Shown here one piece after another: positions 62,726 through 64,000 of a DNA stretch of 64,000 nt. The translations under genes and the position numbers were made by a program. The stretch spans positions 19,428,477 to 19,492,476 of the forward strand of contig NC_079423.1 of assembly GCF_026213295.1 (NCBI RefSeq), read 5' to 3'. Under the pieces are notes generated by a model. That model saw nothing but the letters and a program-made list of their open reading frames with translations. It ran no database searches and was not told where the DNA came from. The stretch's first letter is position 1; each line of letters opens with the position of its first letter. The DNA is from Gadus chalcogrammus (lineage: Eukaryota; Chordata; Actinopteri; Gadiformes; Gadidae).

Positions 62726-62968
62726 AAAATGGTAAAAAAACTGTGTAAAACTCCTCAAATTATCTGAATAGGACACGGATAAGAATACAAGGGGTCAAGA
62801 GAAAGACAAAAGGCTTAATATGCCAAAACCCGAATCACAAAGTAAGAAAAAGATGACGACGATGTCAAAGGAAACCAACGAGGGCCTCGTGCTAACAGCC
62901 AACCCTGACAATGACGAGCAACCTAGCTGGGTGGCTGCGTTTCAAACAAGCATGCAGACCACCCTGGC
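62726..62968. mobile_element. Non-satellite insert (243 bp), possible mobile-element fragment
   Basis: This is the only sequence in the window that cannot be aligned to the satellite. It lies between ACAAGAAA (satellite) and TTGATATCTC (satellite). Compared with the paralogous stretch at 57161-58300, two bases of the site plus one whole 141-bp monomer are absent (equivalent to 58029-58171). I see no target-site duplication, terminal inverted repeat or poly-A tail. The left end is A-rich and the right half is more GC-rich (about 51%). A 12-codon frame (62729-62767) precedes the longer frame at 62820. The mobile-element label is an inference; it may equally be a captured piece of host DNA. Confidence 0.45.
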
Positions 62969-62972
62969 TTGA
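62820..62972 (+). pseudogene. Truncated 50-codon reading frame in the insert, family unknown
   Basis: I do not recognise this product. The frame opens at ATG 62820, the first in-frame ATG after a TAG at 62769-62771, with A at -3. It ends at TGA 62970-62972, whose bases lie in the resumed satellite, so the stop comes from the junction and the original frame was probably longer. The N-terminus MPKPESQSKKK is basic and polar. Residues about 29-35 are acidic and polar (PDNDEQP), followed by SWVAAFQTSMQTTLA, which could begin an amphipathic helix. No signal peptide or catalytic motif is visible. A basic head followed by a helix is seen at the N-terminus of ORF1 or gag-like proteins of retrotransposons, but this resemblance is too general to assign. 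Base composition (about 51% GC) is unlike the flanking array. It could also be a host exon fragment or a chance frame. Confidence 0.4.
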
Positions 62973-64000
62973 TATCTCTGTCAATTTCAATGCAAACGTG
63001 TTACTAAGCTTACCAAAGGGTTGATGGTCCAAACTCCACCATTTGGAAGTGATCAAAAAGTGATTCTAACGCTCTGAAAAGCATTTTGCGCTCATAAAAA
63101 CAAGAAATGTTGATATCTCTGTCAATTTCAATGCAAACGTGTTACTAAGCTCACCAAATGGTTATTGGGCCATACTTCACCATTTGGAGGTAGTTTTGAG
63201 CAAAATCAACAATGTAAAGTCAAAAACACATTGTTGGTCAAAAAATGATTCTTACGCTCTGAAAAGCATTTTGCGCACATAAAAACAAGAAATGTTGATA
63301 TCTCTGTCAATTTCAATGCAAACGTGTTACTAAGCTTACCAAAGGGTTGAAGGGCCAAACTCCACCATTTGCAAGTGGTCAAAAAGTGATTCTAACGCTC
63401 TGAAAAGCATTTTGCGCTCATAAAAACAAGAAATGTTGATATCTCTGTCAATTTCAATGCAAACGTGTTACTAAGCTCACCAAAGGGTTATAGGGCCATA
63501 CTCCACCATTTTGAGGTAGTATTGAGCAAAATCAACAGTGTAAAGTCAAAAACACATTGTTGGTCAAAAAGTGATTCTCACGCTCTGAAAAGCATTTTGC
63601 GCTCACAAAAACAAGAAATGTTGATATCTCTGTCAATTTCAATGCAAACGTGTTACTAAGCTTACCAAATGGTTGAAGGGCCAAACTTACCTTTTGGAAG
63701 TGATCAAAAAGTGATTCTAACGCTCTGAAAAGCATTTTGCGCTCAAAAAAACAAGAAATGTTGATATCTCTGTCAATTTCAATGCAAACGTGTTAGTAAG
63801 CTTACCAAAGGGTTGAAGGGCCAAACTCCACCATTTGGAAGTGATCAAAAAGTGATTCTAACGCTCTGAAAAGCATTTTGCGCTCATAAAAACAAGAAAT
63901 GTTGATATCTCTGTCAATTTCAATGCAAACGTGTTACTAAGCTCACCAAAGGGTTATAGGGCCATACTCCACCATTTGGAGGTAGTTTTGAGCAAAATCA
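62969..64000 (+). repeat. Satellite DNA array, block after the insert
   Basis: The same satellite resumes in the same orientation at TTGATATCTCTG, part-way through a monomer, and runs off the window end. Monomer starts after the insert are 63072 (A, 185), 63257 (B, 141), 63398 (A, 185), 63583 (B, 140), 63723 (B, 141) and 63864 (A, cut by the window end). The order and variants of 63257-63863 (GCGCACAT start and CATTTGCAAGTGG, then a CAGTGT-type A, then CAAACTTACC, then GTTAGTAAG) match 3943-4549 in the left family rather than the adjacent right family. Confidence 0.97.

Noticed and set aside
62729..62767. Twelve-codon frame at the left end of the insert
   Set aside because: It is too short to call a gene, starts in the A-rich junction, and has no support beyond being open.
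62700..63000. LINE or LTR family name for the insert
   Set aside because: The 50 residues show no diagnostic motif; naming a family from general composition would be a guess.

Overview
The window is one continuous block of satellite DNA with no intact gene. About 390 tandem monomers, in a single orientation, fill the 64 kb. The only interruption is one 243-bp piece of unrelated sequence at 62726-62968. An AT-rich (about 38% GC) array of this size with nested higher-order repeats (HORs) points to heterochromatin on a eukaryotic nuclear chromosome (centromeric, pericentromeric, subtelomeric, or a sex or B chromosome). I cannot name the species or clade: no telomere repeat, rRNA, tRNA or recognisable gene anchors it.

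Two monomers make up the array. The short one (B, 141 bp) and the long one (A, 185 bp) share their first ~118 bp and their last ~20 bp. A carries 44 extra bases between these parts, and that block contains two dyad symmetries. B has a HindIII site (AAGCTT) where A has AAGCTC. Nearly all monomers of both classes have an EcoRV site (GATATC). A third, chimeric class C (138-141 bp) is A-like in its middle and B-like at its end. Monomers follow one another in order AB, ABB, AAB or AAAB, not at random.

Layout. (1) 1-17954: 'left' HOR family, marked by CATAAACAAG, ATAAGACATG, GCCATTACTCC and class C monomers. It includes an 18-mer HOR of 2921 bp (3618-6538), a 23-mer version of 3757 bp carrying an 835-bp internal duplication (6539-10295), and a 1903-bp 12-mer duplicated in tandem (about 11.97-15.78 kb). 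A piece of 929-2459 reappears at 16283-17816. (2) 17955-27351: a transition zone mixing variants, with many chimeric monomers and a 1627-bp 10-mer duplication. (3) 27352-54012: 'right' HOR family in six consecutive units that begin with the same marked monomer. They have 38, 11, 38, 32, 15 and 29 monomers (6205, 1804, 6205, 5232, 2494 and 4721 bp). The four shorter units can each be derived from the 38-mer by losing whole monomers. Units I+II (8009 bp) recur almost unchanged as unit III and the start of unit IV. (4) 54013-64000: rearranged right-family DNA with a 467-bp ABB duplication and a nearly perfect 1395-bp 9-mer duplication. The insert follows, and then a return of a left-family monomer order.

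The single insert holds a 50-codon reading frame, MPKPESQSKK..., that ends at a TGA supplied by the satellite. It may be the truncated 5' end of a mobile-element gene, but I cannot assign a family. The main interest of the window is a readable record of recent unequal crossover, with exact junctions, and a dyad-bearing block that separates the two monomer classes.
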